Shown piece by piece: positions 14,872 to 26,062 of a stretch of DNA of 64,000 bases. The number at the start of each line of letters is the position of its first letter. The stretch's first letter is position 1. The translations under genes and the position numbers were made by a program. The notes under the pieces were generated by a model. That model saw only the letters and a list, made by a program, of their open reading frames with translations, was not told the origin of the DNA and did not search any database. The DNA is from Cliona cf. orientalis (lineage: Eukaryota > Porifera > Demospongiae > Clionaida > Clionaidae), in NCBI GenBank assembly GCA_963930775.1, contig OZ005700.1:7884609-7948608 (forward strand). The letters are read 5' to 3'.

Positions 14872-14952
14872 TTTTGAATAGTGTTGGAGATCTTTCAAAT
14901 AATCACTCACTTGCATGTACTGTCACTGATGCTGTACAAAAGCCCAACTACA

Positions 14953-16128
14953 ATGGCTGGAGGAGACTCTAAACTGTCATTTTCTGTTGAAAATATCCTC
15001 AAAGATCACAGAAAGACTAAGAACTGCACCAATCTTGGCAGTAGCAGTGAACTGCAGTCTAATAATGCTAGATCTCGACAGATTATGAGAACTAAACTGA
15101 CAAGAAGACACTACAGTACCTCAAGCATTGAAACGGTTGGCTTGGGCACTGGCTACCTCTCAAGAGGTAGATCGATGATGCTCGACTCGGACCACGACGA
15201 GATGGAGTGTCGATCGCTTGATACTTACACTTCCAGCCCAAGTCCGCTGAGCAGTCCCAGATCGGTAGCCAGTTTGCCTCAGGAATGCTTGCAAGGTAAT
15301 AGCGTCTAATGGGCTTTCACTTTAATTATGACATGTGTATATAGCAGCTGTCACTTTATTACATTGGTATTCCATTTGGAATAAATGTAACAATAATTAT
15401 CTGAAATTGATGTAACGAAGATGAAAGCCTTCTTTTTATGTTTACCTATATTATATACACCTGCAGGTGATGAAAAGGTATCGTCTCCTGGTGACCACCA
15501 TGAAGAATTCGATGACCAATCAGGAAGCAGCCCACCGCAAGGGGGGAGTGGTGAGCATCAGTCCGATGGCGCCAGTCGTACTCCAAAACGCGGTAGAATG
15601 AGGTTCACTCCAGAGCAGATCCAAGTGCTCGAGAGGAGATTCCAGGAGCAGCACTACCTCCTTCCAGCCGATCGTAAGATCCTTTCTCTCGCTCTCCAGC
15701 TCACCGAGAGGCAGGTGAAGACATGGTTCCAGAACAAAAGAGCCCAGTATAAACGCACTAGACCTCTCGTTCGTCATCCCATCTATCACAACGTCTATTC
15801 CAGCTATCCTCATGGCTGTCACACAGCCCCACAGCCACTCCAGTTGACCTCTCCCTGCTCGCCTAGCTTTCTGACTACTGGGGGCTTGGGCCTGGTTGGT
15901 GCTGTGAACTCGAGTGCTGCCTCTCTGAGAGAACTCTCGCTCCTCTGTACAGCAATCCCTCCCTCTCCCCTCCACCCCACATGTGCTGTAACCACGCCCA
16001 CATTCCCTTCTTCCTCGCCCCTCAGCACCACCACACCAACACCAAACTATTTTCAGATTCCTGCCGTCAGCTCGTTCAATCTGACGTACCCTTCACATAT
16101 TCGATCACCAATTACCACTCCAAAATGA
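14953..16128 (+). CDS. Hhex: Hex/Hhex-like homeodomain transcription factor, 334 aa, two coding exons
   Basis: Exons are 14953-15295 and 15467-16128. The intron is phase 1 with GT-AG ends. I chose the ATG at 14953 because it has A at -3 and G at +4; an in-frame ATG at 14929 has a weak context. Residues 10-16 read FSVENIL, an eh1-type motif of the kind that recruits Groucho/TLE co-repressors. The homeodomain is residues 154-213 (15583-15762). It carries the Hex-like combination of an LQLTERQVKTWFQN recognition helix and YLLPADRK before helix 2. Position 50 is Q and 51 is N; position 52 is K where R is usual, followed by RAQYKR. The C-terminus is rich in S, T and P. In other animals Hex is an NK-related (ANTP-class) repressor acting in the nucleus. 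A divergent NK-type paralogue is the main alternative. Transcription is towards MFSD10 and Msx, all on the plus strand. Confidence 0.75.
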
Positions 16129-16678
16129 GCCTTATATACGGAATCAATCCACAATGATCGTTTATCAATGTCATCATGCTGCATTCAAATCTATAATAGC
16201 ATAGTATTATAGCATACATCAATTAATTATCCCCAACATTTGTACCACTAAGTCTTAATAATGAAGCACAATAATTATTGTCATGTGTGGTGCTATCTAC
16301 ATTACATGTATGTATGTCCAAGACTTAGTGTGTTTATTTTGTGTGGCTAATTATTAATTTGGCATTCTAAAAAGTGGTTAGTATGTTTTGTGTTTCAGGT
16401 GTTTGTAGTACACGGGATTTGTTTTATATCTTGTTATCATCCAACCATAATTGACTAATAGTGTCATACGGACCGCTTGCGCATGCGCGACGTTGCACCA
16501 TACCGTACCCCCATATGCACGCGGGGCATATTAAATTTTGTCACGTGAGTTTCCACCGGAAACCACATGGCCAACCAAAACAGGACCTCTTCCTGATTCA
16601 CTAGATACCAGCATTGATACCAAATAACCAGCAATCAGATCACCCTACAGCAAGATACTACCAAGCAAGGAGAAAGTA
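16129..16678 (+). promoter_or_regulatory. Hex 3' flank and MFSD10-like promoter region
   Basis: A 550-bp gap without a gene. The right half is a plausible promoter. A TGCGCATGCGC palindrome resembling the NRF-1 binding site lies at 16479-16489, about 190 bp before the MFSD10-like ATG. GC content rises locally and a TCACGTGA-type E-box lies near 16540. No TATA box is obvious. The left half is AT-rich and presumably contains the Hex 3' UTR. Confidence 0.4.
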
Positions 16679-19600
16679 ATGGGCGAGGACACATCTACGA
16701 AGCTCCGTAGCAGCGTTAGAACCAAAGAAAATGGGAGAGATCGCGGGGGAACCTCTCCTTCCACGGGGAGCCCTGCCCCCCACACTCCCTCCTCCTCCAC
16801 CAATGGCCCCAGCTCTCACGCCACGCTGGCTTACGTGTTTCTCTTCTTGCTCGTGGACCTGCTCGGCTTCACTGTGATTCTGCCGCTCATCCCTTCCCTC
16901 CTCGAGTACTACGACAATCATGACGAGGTGGGATTCTTGATATAATTTATAGTTGTGCTGACCTGTATACTACTCATGAATACACTCAGGGCTGCACTAT
17001 AATTAAATTTTGATAATATTTATTATGGGTAGCTATATATAAAGCACATTTGCAATGACTACATGTGTATCTGTATGCTTGTGGACAATACGCTATATTT
17101 ATGTACATGTACAAATTTTCCCGGCACTGATTCTCAGATTTATTACAATTTCATGCCCAGCCCCTCCAAATAATATGCACTATCATATTATTTTCTCGGA
17201 TAGTGGACAAATCTTGTACTAATCTTGTGCTTGTATATTATAGGGTGGACTCTATCCGTACCTCATCAGCAAGGTGGACGGGTTTCGCTCGTTCATTGGA
17301 GCTCCTGAGACTGAGCGATTCAACCTCGTTCTCTTGGGAGGTACGTAAATCACGTCCACTATTCATTCAGTGGACTCGAGCATCACCCTGTTGTATCGTA
17401 AATCTACTATATTTCCTTCCTCATGCAGGCCTACTAGGGTCGCTGTTCTCTTTTCTTCAATTTTTTGCTTCACCGCTCATTGGAGCGTCTTCAGACATTC
17501 TAGGCAGAAAACCTGTGCTCATTTCAACAATGGTAAGTGATAAAGTTTATATTATTATTAGGAACTCTGGACATAATAAGTGATGAGTACTCTATACTCA
17601 CAGCTTATCAATGGAAACTTTCTGCATGCAAATGCCCTTAAAGGTATAAATGAAAATGACGGCATCCTTGAGGATGCTGCATCAGTGATTCTCCAATATG
17701 GTCATCACACTAACCACGGAGCAGGATGTAGCCAATATTATGTTGCCATTTTGGTAGCCAATGTTTATGGTACAACTTTTAGATGTTTATTTCCCTATAC
17801 CTGACTGGAGTGGGTTGTACAATGTAAGATGAACTATAAAATTTAATACCAGGGCAAGTGCCCACTCCCTGGTAAGTGCCCATGCACTGCATTTTATGCT
17901 GTCAATGTAGCAGATTCTATACAAATGTGTACAATTTATATCCCCGGGTAGTGCGGGCCAAAATCGCAAGATATGTTTAAGAAAGTACTCCATACCTGGG
18001 ACACTACGGTAAAAATACCTAGTCTTCCTCTTTCTGTTTAGGTGGGTGTGGCTTTGTCCTACGCCCTGTGGGCCGTCTCTCAGAACTTTATGCTGTTTGT
18101 GTTGGCGAGGATCATTGGTGGTCTGTCGAAAGGCAACGTCAGTCTGAGCACGGCCATCGTCACTGACGTCACGACGGCCGAGAAGAGATCAAAGGGAATG
18201 GTAGGCGTAGTGAATGTAAAATGTAATCATATTGGTTTACATAAGACTGTGGTGGAGTGCAATGGTGCAAGTTATAGAGAAAATTAATTTTTTATCCCCC
18301 CACCCCCCACCAAGTGCATAAGGTATTATGTAATATGATATAATGTTCCACGAAATGGTCTTTTAATTATGGTTTGTATTTTGCGGTTTTCACCGTTTCT
18401 ACGAGATTTGACGTCTTAGACTAAAATTAGATTTCTATAGCGATCTAGTTGTTCCTCCCAGAAATTGTGTGGAAGGGTATTTTACTGTGAGAACAATGAA
18501 ACTAATCTATCTAGTCGTCAATTCCCGTACTTTGATTTTCTATTTATAACACAAAAAGTACTGAAAACGATGTTCCATTTTTGTCTAGCATGAAGTACGG
18601 ATAGCTTGGTATTAGCAACTAATGTGAACTTGGTCTGTTGACGACCTTTACCAAATGACATTATCCTGGATTTGGTGCAAAAACATGCAGCAACTGTTGA
18701 TTATCCATACTGGCACTAAAATTCCACCATGACCAACATGTAATATTGACCACACCCACTAACCAAATACCTCAATGGATTGTGGCAAGAGTATACTCTT
18801 GATTATGGTTACATTAATTGTTTTGTAGTTAATTTCCTTTGATCAGATATGAGTCAATTAGCTATGGACTATTAGCGACTAATATTGTAGTGTCTGATAT
18901 AAATTATTCAATGCTTTGTGAATGAATGAGACAAATGCACAATGTCATGGTGACAGTATCCTGCCACATATTAGCAGACATAGTGTCTTTAATCCAGAAA
19001 CTCCCACTGCCGCTTCTCAGGCCGGCTGTGGAAAAGAGAGAGCTCAATGAGCGAGCTACGTAGATCTCACCGTTTTTTGTTTTGTTTTTTTTTTGCTCGT
19101 GGGTGAGAGTAGGTAAAGGTCATCAGATGAAAAGGTCTAGTTTGATAAACTAGGATGGGGTGCACATTACTTTTGTGAGGAGGGATGACACCAATTCCCT
19201 GCATATGTAAAGTAATCAGTTCTGTTGTCGTTTGTTGTCATCGTCCACACAGGTACAGACACACAAAATGATTGCTATGTATGTACATGTATGCCGAGGC
19301 TTAATAATACCCAGTATCTGAGTACCATGATAATATTATAATAATAATAATACATCCAGGCACTGGTAGGTGTGGCTTTCTCTCTTGGGTTCATATTCGG
19401 TCCAATGATCGGTGCAGTGTTTTCGGTCCTCGGCAAGGAGAGCAACGGGAGCTCGTTCACCATGTTCCAGTACCCCGCCCTCTTCTCTCTCACCATGGCA
19501 ACGATAGACATAGTCCTCATGGTTCTACTCTTCAAGGAGACACTACCTCCAGAGAGAAGAGTGAGTCAGTCTTACTGCTTCTTCTTTCATTTTTGAATCA

Positions 19601-22109
19601 TCGTAAGGGTAATCGTTTCTGCAGGCGAAATCTCTCGGTCATGGAATCAGTGGAACCCTGTATTTGATCAACCCCGTGTCACTGTTCAAGTACGACGCTG
19701 TGTCAAAAATAGACAGAAAAGGCAAGTGCAGTAGGTGTGGAGTTGGATCATATACATGCAGATTGGGATTGGACATGGGGGATTATAGTTGATGAATGAA
19801 TCTGTGTGATGTGATTTGTGGTTGCGTAGATCTATTCAATCTTCGTCTGATGAGTATAACTTACTTTCTCTACCTGTTCCTCTTCTCTGGTCTTGAGTAC
19901 TCCCTGACATTTCTTGTGCATCAGAGATTCAATTACACCAGGCAAGTTACTTCTCTCTCTCTCTCATTCTTTCACTCGTGAGTGGTGCTTTTATTCTCTC
20001 TTCTTCCCCACAGTATGCAGCAAGGGAAGATGTTCCTTTTCATTGGTATCATAATGGTACTCGTACAAGGTAGGTTAACATTGCATAATTTTATTAGGCT
20101 GATAGTAGAATGATGCCGTTCAAGTGATTATGATAGGGGTATACTCTGATTGATGAAATTGATGATCGTCCACAAACATCGATCGTTACGAAAGTTGTCC
20201 CTGAATTTCCATTTATGAACTAGCTCCAGTCCAGAGATGCATACCAGATGGATACCTTACAGCGAACCACTTTACCTGTTGACTACAGGCACTGACTTGT
20301 AGCTTGTCAAAACAAGCATGGCATGTCTCATAGTATGGCTTTTCTTAGAATGGTAACTGAGGAATTGCTTTCCACAACCCAAATCGTCCACCCCCAATTC
20401 TCCCCTCAGAGTTAACATCCCATAATATAAACTGCCAGCGTAAGGGCATATCGTGATTGCCATACTATATATGGGCCGGTGACTAGTGGATTCACTGTTG
20501 CTAGGAGTGCATATTATACCCAAGTGATTTTCGTGTCTCTGAGTACATGGGAGGAAGCTTGGGGTGATACTGTGCAATGGGCAGTAGGGTATGAGGTAAT
20601 AGGGAATAATTATTGTACTTTGTGTGTGTTCCGACTTTGTCATCTATACCAAAAGCGATTAGCCTTTGTGCCAATTTGTGTGCTATTCCTGCAATTTCAT
20701 GAAGCTTAGGGTGTGCCTAGGTTGAAGTATGTCAGCTATGTGGTCAGTTCCTCAGTTGAGTGTTTTTTCCCCTTATTGCAGGTGGCTACCTCAGAAGAAG
20801 ACCGCCTGGTACGGAAAAGAGGACGGCACTCACCGTACGTAATATTACTCGATACCATGTGACCAACGGCTTGCTTGTATGTAGTCTATAGAACTGATAA
20901 TAGCTTACCGTGCAGATACGTAAGTTCCATATTATTATGGTAGTACTATAGTGCTTCGAACTTCTGCATAGCTAGCTATTGCCTTGCTGGAGCATCTCTG
21001 CATTAATTTGACACCTGCCTATGTCTATTTATCTCTGGCACTATTAGTCACTAGGCATGACCAGGGACCTATACTTATGGATTATCTTTAATCTGTTGTA
21101 CTCAACAGGTACAAAATCACGTAATCCATGCACATGTACATGCACATGCATGACATGACATGTACATGCATGTGGGTGTGTAGGGTGTGCTGGCTATCAT
21201 CACACACTTACGATCGCTCGACCTCATAGCAATGTGATTAGATTCCCCAATGACCTTAGCGAGCGCTATAAATGGCAGCTGTTGCTAATTAGCTACTGTA
21301 GGCAGATGAGAGGCTCGTGGGAACATGTAATTTCAGTATGCTTGCATCATTATTATACTGCTGCTGCAATTATGAACCATTATGTAATTGATAAATCATC
21401 TCGTACTTGAACTTGTAGGGCATATTGCTGATAATCCCAGGAATGCTATTGGTTGGCTGGGCCTCCTCATCCTACATGCTCTATGCTGGACTCGTCCTAT
21501 ACTCCTTTGGTACAAAATTATTATTATTATGATACATTGTGCATTCGATTTGAGTTTTACTCTCGCTTTCCGTATAATACTATATAGGTTCCGGTACAGT
21601 AGTACCGAGCATGACAACAATGGTTTCCAAGTATGGTAAGACAGTGAGCTGTTTTGAGTTCACAATGATACGCTTTTCTATATAGTGATCATTATTAAAA
21701 TTTTGTTGCAGGCGAGGGAAACGAGAAAGGAAAGGTTATGGGGATATTTCGGTCACTTGGTGCCCTCTCTCGAGCCCTTGGACCATTTCTCGCTTGCACA
21801 GGTTAATCTCATCAACTAATACATTAACTCTCAATAGAACTTGGCATGGCTCATTTGTCGAACAAATGGACCCCTTTTGTATCGTTTCCCTTTGATGTTC
21901 ACTCTGAGACTCCTTCCAACACTCCCCCTCCCTCCCTCCCTCCCTCTCAGAATATGGCCCTCTTTCTGTTTGCCTCAACTCCACCCACTTGTACTATTAT
22001 ACCTAAATTTGTCCACCTGCTACTAACCTCCTCCCTTTGCCCCCTCTCTCTCTCCTCCCTTCCCACCACTCCCTACTCGCTCTCACACGGCCGCACACAC
22101 TCATTCATA

Positions 22110-22146
<37 letters not shown>

Positions 22147-22270
22147 TCGCACTGCAGTGTACTGGCGGTTCAGTGCTTGTGTGTGCTACATGGTTGGTGC
22201 TGCCTGTCTTTCAGTGCCCCTGCTATTCCTACTCTTGGTCACTCCGAAACTCTCCGACAAGAAGCAGTGA
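16679..22270 (+). CDS. MFSD10: MFSD10-like major facilitator transporter, 489 aa, 13 exons
   Basis: Exons: 16679-16927, 17244-17340, 17429-17532, 18042-18200, 19360-19560, 19625-19721, 19830-19941, 20014-20069, 20782-20834, 21419-21509, 21588-21635, 21712-21801, 22158-22270. Every junction keeps frame and the total is exactly 489 codons plus TGA. The first membrane helix is about residues 49-71, after a polar Ser/Pro-rich N-terminus. The MFS signature GASSDILGRK is at 134-143, between helices 2 and 3. The exon at 19830 gives YFLYLFLFSGLEYSLTF and then HQRFNYTSMQQGKMF, matching MFSD10 (tetracycline-transporter-like, TETRAN). The family has twelve membrane helices and moves organic solutes; the substrate here is unknown. 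Two introns, after 19721 and 19941, use GC-AG ends. An AATAAA lies 24 bp after the stop. Human MFSD10 is about 455 aa; the extra length is mainly N-terminal. Confidence 0.92.
22111..22142. repeat. (CA)n microsatellite in the last MFSD10 intron
   Basis: About sixteen CA units just before the acceptor of the terminal exon. Length variation here could affect recognition of the acceptor at 22157. Confidence 0.9.
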
Positions 22271-22293
22271 AAATTTTCAATTATAGAACACAC

Positions 22294-22299
22294 AATAAA
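22294..22299 (+). terminator. Polyadenylation signal of the MFSD10-like gene
   Basis: Canonical AATAAA 24 bp after the stop codon, which implies a very short 3' UTR. Confidence 0.6.
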
Positions 22300-22468
22300 A
22301 AAACTATGGTCTTGATAGCTCAAATTTTAATGATATTCATGATTTTCACGGTTTATGACGCATACTGCAATGGATAATTAGTACAGTGTAATTAACCGCT
22401 ACCGGTATTGTGCGAGTGCAGTATAAAGCATAGTGCGTTTGCGGTATCCCTAAGCTATGGTATAGAAA

Positions 22469-24940
22469 ATGTCGACGACTGGAGGGGAGAGATCTGAGTG
22501 CTGCACGGCTAAGACTCCTGGATGTTGCGAGGGACTGCGGACTGAGCTACAGTGCAGAAATGTCGGGCTGCACTGTGAGGAGTCGTGGAAAGCGTTCCAC
22601 TACTGTCCTGTAAGTGGTTCAACTTCACCAATCGTGCGATAATATTAATTATTATTAGCTCTACACCGTCCTAACTATAGCCTATATTTTTCAATCTCTG
22701 TATGCGTTAAAAATTGGTCACCCACTTTCCAGAGAGGGATAGATCTAATTAATGTATGCAAGATCACGGATTAGTGGAAGCATAATTATTAATAGAGCAT
22801 AATGCATGTTGGTTATCATGTATTAATATCATGAGCAAATCTACAGGCAGAATTGTTATTACAGTTACAGCCATCAGTAACCATTTATTAGTAAAACTCA
22901 AAACTTGCAATCATGCTGGCTTGATTGTATTAGGAGTGTGATAGTGCGTTGCTCTGCTGGCGTGCTAATAGATTGTATGTTGCTTTTTGTGGTTTCTTGG
23001 ATATCAGTGTTGGTCAACAATCATTACTGCGTGAGAATGCCTCCCCGTATGGCAGTGCATTGGAGTATTCACCAGTGCCAATCATGACCAATAATGATTC
23101 ATTGAATGAGCGACTCTCTGTCTGTCTATCTTTGCATTCATTATCGCCTAAAGGTAGTCCAGGAATTACTATGCAATGATGGATTCGCTATAATATTGTA
23201 TCACCTGATGCCATGGAAGTAATCTGCTGTGATATGAGTCAGATTGTTTGATTAAATTTGTGTACTATGAGAGAGGTCTGTAACTTCAGCCTAAGTGACT
23301 AGAACTGGAGCTAGTTACAGCGTCATAATAATAATATTATACATTGATGGGTGGCACTGATTATGTACGTATTATATAGGGGCCGTTTGGCGAGTGGTGC
23401 ATGATGTAGGTTCAAAGATTAACAGCTTGGTTTTGCCTCCTATTGCCTAATTGACCAGGGAATCTACGCTTAAACCACAAAGGATGTTATTTGGCTCTGC
23501 TGTACATGCAACGTGGTCAGTGGTTTCAACCAAATTGCTTTCATGTGCTGTCAGCAGTGATCTAAGGGATGGGGGAGGGTCGGATTGAATTGGGGAGATT
23601 AACAAGCCCCTACTATATACTCCGAAACTAAAACGGCAACAGTGGGGCTACATATTATGGCTATATGAGCAACATCATTCCTATGCTTGAGTAGTTTGAT
23701 CACAACACTGTACAGCTAAGCCCAACATTTCTCATGCAATGCTTTGTCTATGTTTGAATTGAAATCACAGGGAAGTTTTGGTTGATTAGGCTATGCAAAG
23801 AGTGAATCACCGTAAGATCAATGCCTAGCAACAAATTGAATTTCAGCCTCACGGCAGCTGATAAATGTGGACCAACATTGGCGCTAATTACGCTAGGTTC
23901 AACAATATTTAAATGTTCCGCCCCAAACTTGCATGTCAAAACATTCCTTAAATTAGGACATCCAGTGCTTCATGCCTCTGTATTGCCATGACACTCGTCC
24001 ATTTACGGTGTGATAATAGATTCCTTCCTTTTTGTTATTGCAGTGGTTTCCTAGAAACCGTAAGTGGCAGCTGCTCTACCTGTTGTACCGTTGGATCCTG
24101 GCAATCTACTTCACGTGTTGGTTCGTGGTCATTATCATGAATGCGTTCAGCTACATCCAGTGGAAGTACCTGATTTATATCTCAAACTGGTCATTTCTGA
24201 TCTGGTTGGCGTATCTAGTGTTTTCTGCAATTTCTCTAACTATCAAGTTAGTTTGGCAGCTCACTTTACCAATAAATGACAGAATCTCTGCAAAACCAAG
24301 CTATTGCTACTGCTGCTATCAAACGCGACAAATCATGTATCACCCGTGTATTGACTGTGACTGTAAAGACTGTCTGGATCAAGAGGAGTGCCGCCAGATG
24401 CCTCGAAGTTGCAGCATAATGGACAAGATACAATGGCCATTGTCTACTATGGGAACAGAATCTGCCGTTGCCATAACACTACTGTACTGGGCGCTCTTCT
24501 ATGAGCCACACTCAAAGCAAAACCTCTTCAGCATAGACAGTTTGCATATCCACTTGATTAATGGTATCTTGGCCTTTGTCGATGTCTGGGTGTCTGGCGT
24601 GCCCGTGCGTGTCTATCATGCTCTCTACTCGGTTCTGTTTGCAGTAAGCTATGTGGTCTTCACTGGAGTGTACTATACAGCTGGTGGCACAGATCCCACA
24701 GGGAACTCATATATCTATCCGTTCTTGAACTATGAATCCAATCCTGGTTCAGCCGTGGGGCTGGGCATTGTCTGCGCTCTGGTGCTGATGACAAGCATTC
24801 ACTTCATCTTTTATCTTCAGTTTGTTATACGGAACTGGATCACTTGTTATATTCAGAGAAGATTCTATGGACTAAATAAAGCCATACTATGTAGAAAAGG
24901 ATCACTGAACCATAGCCTAAATTTGGAATTACCACTATGA
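22469..24940 (+). CDS. Rolling-stone-like multi-pass membrane protein 1, 345 aa
   Basis: Exons 22469-22609 (47 codons, phase 0, donor GTAAGT) and 24044-24940 are separated by a 1,434-bp intron. Exon 1 encodes a short cysteine-rich cytosolic or lumenal segment ending in CP. Exon 2 opens with a WFPRNRKW block and a run of hydrophobic helices: LLYLLYRWILAIYF, YLIYISNWSFLIWL, ESAVAITLLYWALF, then VPVRVYHALYSVLFAVSYVVF and a last helix before IRNWITCY. Aromatic-rich helices with an YRW motif in the first and an ISNWSF-like motif in the second fit the rolling stone (Rost) family, known in Drosophila for a role in myoblast fusion. The biochemical activity of the family is not established. A Cys/Asp-rich insert (CYCCYQTR to CDCKDC) follows helix 2 and is expanded relative to copies 2 and 3. 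Its 3' end converges with the nucleoside hydrolase gene, 102 bp apart. Confidence 0.85.
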
Positions 24941-25014
24941 TGTCTTATATTTCTGGTACGGGGTCGACAACGCATGCGCACAATAAGCAGGATGCGCAAA
25001 GCTATGACTACAGG

Positions 25015-25020
25015 TTTATT
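25015..25020 (-). terminator. Polyadenylation signal of the nucleoside hydrolase gene
   Basis: AATAAA on the minus strand 23 bp after the stop codon at 25043. The 3' ends of this gene and the convergent rolling-stone-like gene 1 are packed into about 100 bp. Confidence 0.55.
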
Positions 25021-25042
25021 ATAATCATTACAATTTGTATAA

Positions 25043-26062
25043 TTAACCAGTCAGTGCCTTTGCAAGGCTTTCTTCAAAATTTTGCAACCCATTCGACTGC
25101 CAGTTTAAGGCCACCTGCACTGGTACTCCATTCTGGTTATCAACTTTGGTGTAGCCTCTACTGTCCACAGATAGGCGAAGCTCTTGAAATTCTATGAAGT
25201 CCTTGGCCTCTGGCAACATCAACAGGACTGCGTTGGTGTCGTACAAGACAGGGTACACGGTCTTGGCGCTACAGTCGTACTGGTTGGTAAAGATACAGAA
25301 GTACATAAGAGAACTGACCAGCCCCAGTGCAGTTGAGTTCTCTCCAGCCAATATCTCAGCAAAGTGTTGAGCTCCGAGGATAACGATACCACAGGTGTCC
25401 AGTGGGGTGAACGTGATACTCTGCCACCCAGCAGAGAGAAACTTCTGCATACACCATGGGCACATGTAGACGTTGTACTCAGCTACGGGGTTAGAGGAAT
25501 TACGATAGCCTCGATTGATAGATCCTGCCATGGCGTAAATACGAGCCTTCTTTGCAACACCGGGGTAGCGTTTCAGTAGCTCGGGAAAGTTAGTCATAGG
25601 TCCAATACAGATGATATTGACAATCGTAGGGCTATTCATGATAATTTTGCCCATCTGCTCAATCCCATCCTCAAATACACCACCCTTATAAGAGCTCAGG
25701 TCGTAGCCGGACGCCCAGTCGAAGAGGGTGTGTGCTGTCCTATTGTCGTTCTTCAGGCCTATGCCTATGGGGATGTCTTTATCGCGTCCAATGATCGTAA
25801 GCAGCTTGGCCGTGATGCGCGCACGGGCGGTCGTATCGTCGGTGCAAGTCACGACCAGCTTGATATCCAAGTTGCTGCTCTGCGCAGCGTACACCACGGC
25901 AAAGCTGTCGTCTATATCGCTGCCAATGTCCGTGTCGATGATGACAGGCACTGGAGCATCGGAAGTGGAGAAATGGGGATCATCCAGAGGAGGAAAGAAG
26001 GCCCACCCAGGAGTCACAAAGAGCACCGCCGATAGTATATATAGGAGCTGGTCCATGGCCAT
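25043..26062 (-). CDS. Secreted inosine-uridine-preferring nucleoside hydrolase, 339 aa, intronless
   Basis: One uninterrupted frame. Residues 1-21 form a signal peptide (hydrophobic LLYILSAVLFVTPGWAF). Residues 43-52 read DTDIGSDIDD, the calcium-binding aspartate cluster that defines the IUNH family. A central NPVAEYNVY block follows MAGSINRGYRN, matching the family's substrate-ribose-binding AE-N region. A late aspartate lies in LYDTNAVLLML. The family hydrolyses the N-glycosidic bond of ribonucleosides to free base and ribose. A secreted form would act on extracellular nucleosides, in salvage or in removal of purinergic signals. Length is typical. It has no intron, unlike the genes on both sides, which fits either a retroposed copy or an old transfer; base composition is not clearly foreign. 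ATG 26062 is the first of two close in-frame starts. Confidence 0.9.
   Translation of the reverse strand: MAMDQLLYILSAVLFVTPGWAFFPPLDDPHFSTSDAPVPVIIDTDIGSDIDDSFAVVYAAQSSNLDIKLVVTCTDDTTARARITAKLLTIIGRDKDIPIGIGLKNDNRTAHTLFDWASGYDLSSYKGGVFEDGIEQMGKIIMNSPTIVNIICIGPMTNFPELLKRYPGVAKKARIYAMAGSINRGYRNSSNPVAEYNVYMCPWCMQKFLSAGWQSITFTPLDTCGIVILGAQHFAEILAGENSTALGLVSSLMYFCIFTNQYDCSAKTVYPVLYDTNAVLLMLPEAKDFIEFQELRLSVDSRGYTKVDNQNGVPVQVALNWQSNGLQNFEESLAKALTG

Noticed and set aside
15520-15975. Minus-strand 151-codon frame opposite the Hex-like exon
   Set aside because: Shadow of the real homeodomain frame on the other strand.
25043-26062. Nucleoside hydrolase read as bacterial contamination
   Set aside because: It lies within continuous sponge-like sequence 102 bp from a spliced gene, with AATAAA after the stop and no bacterial gene context.
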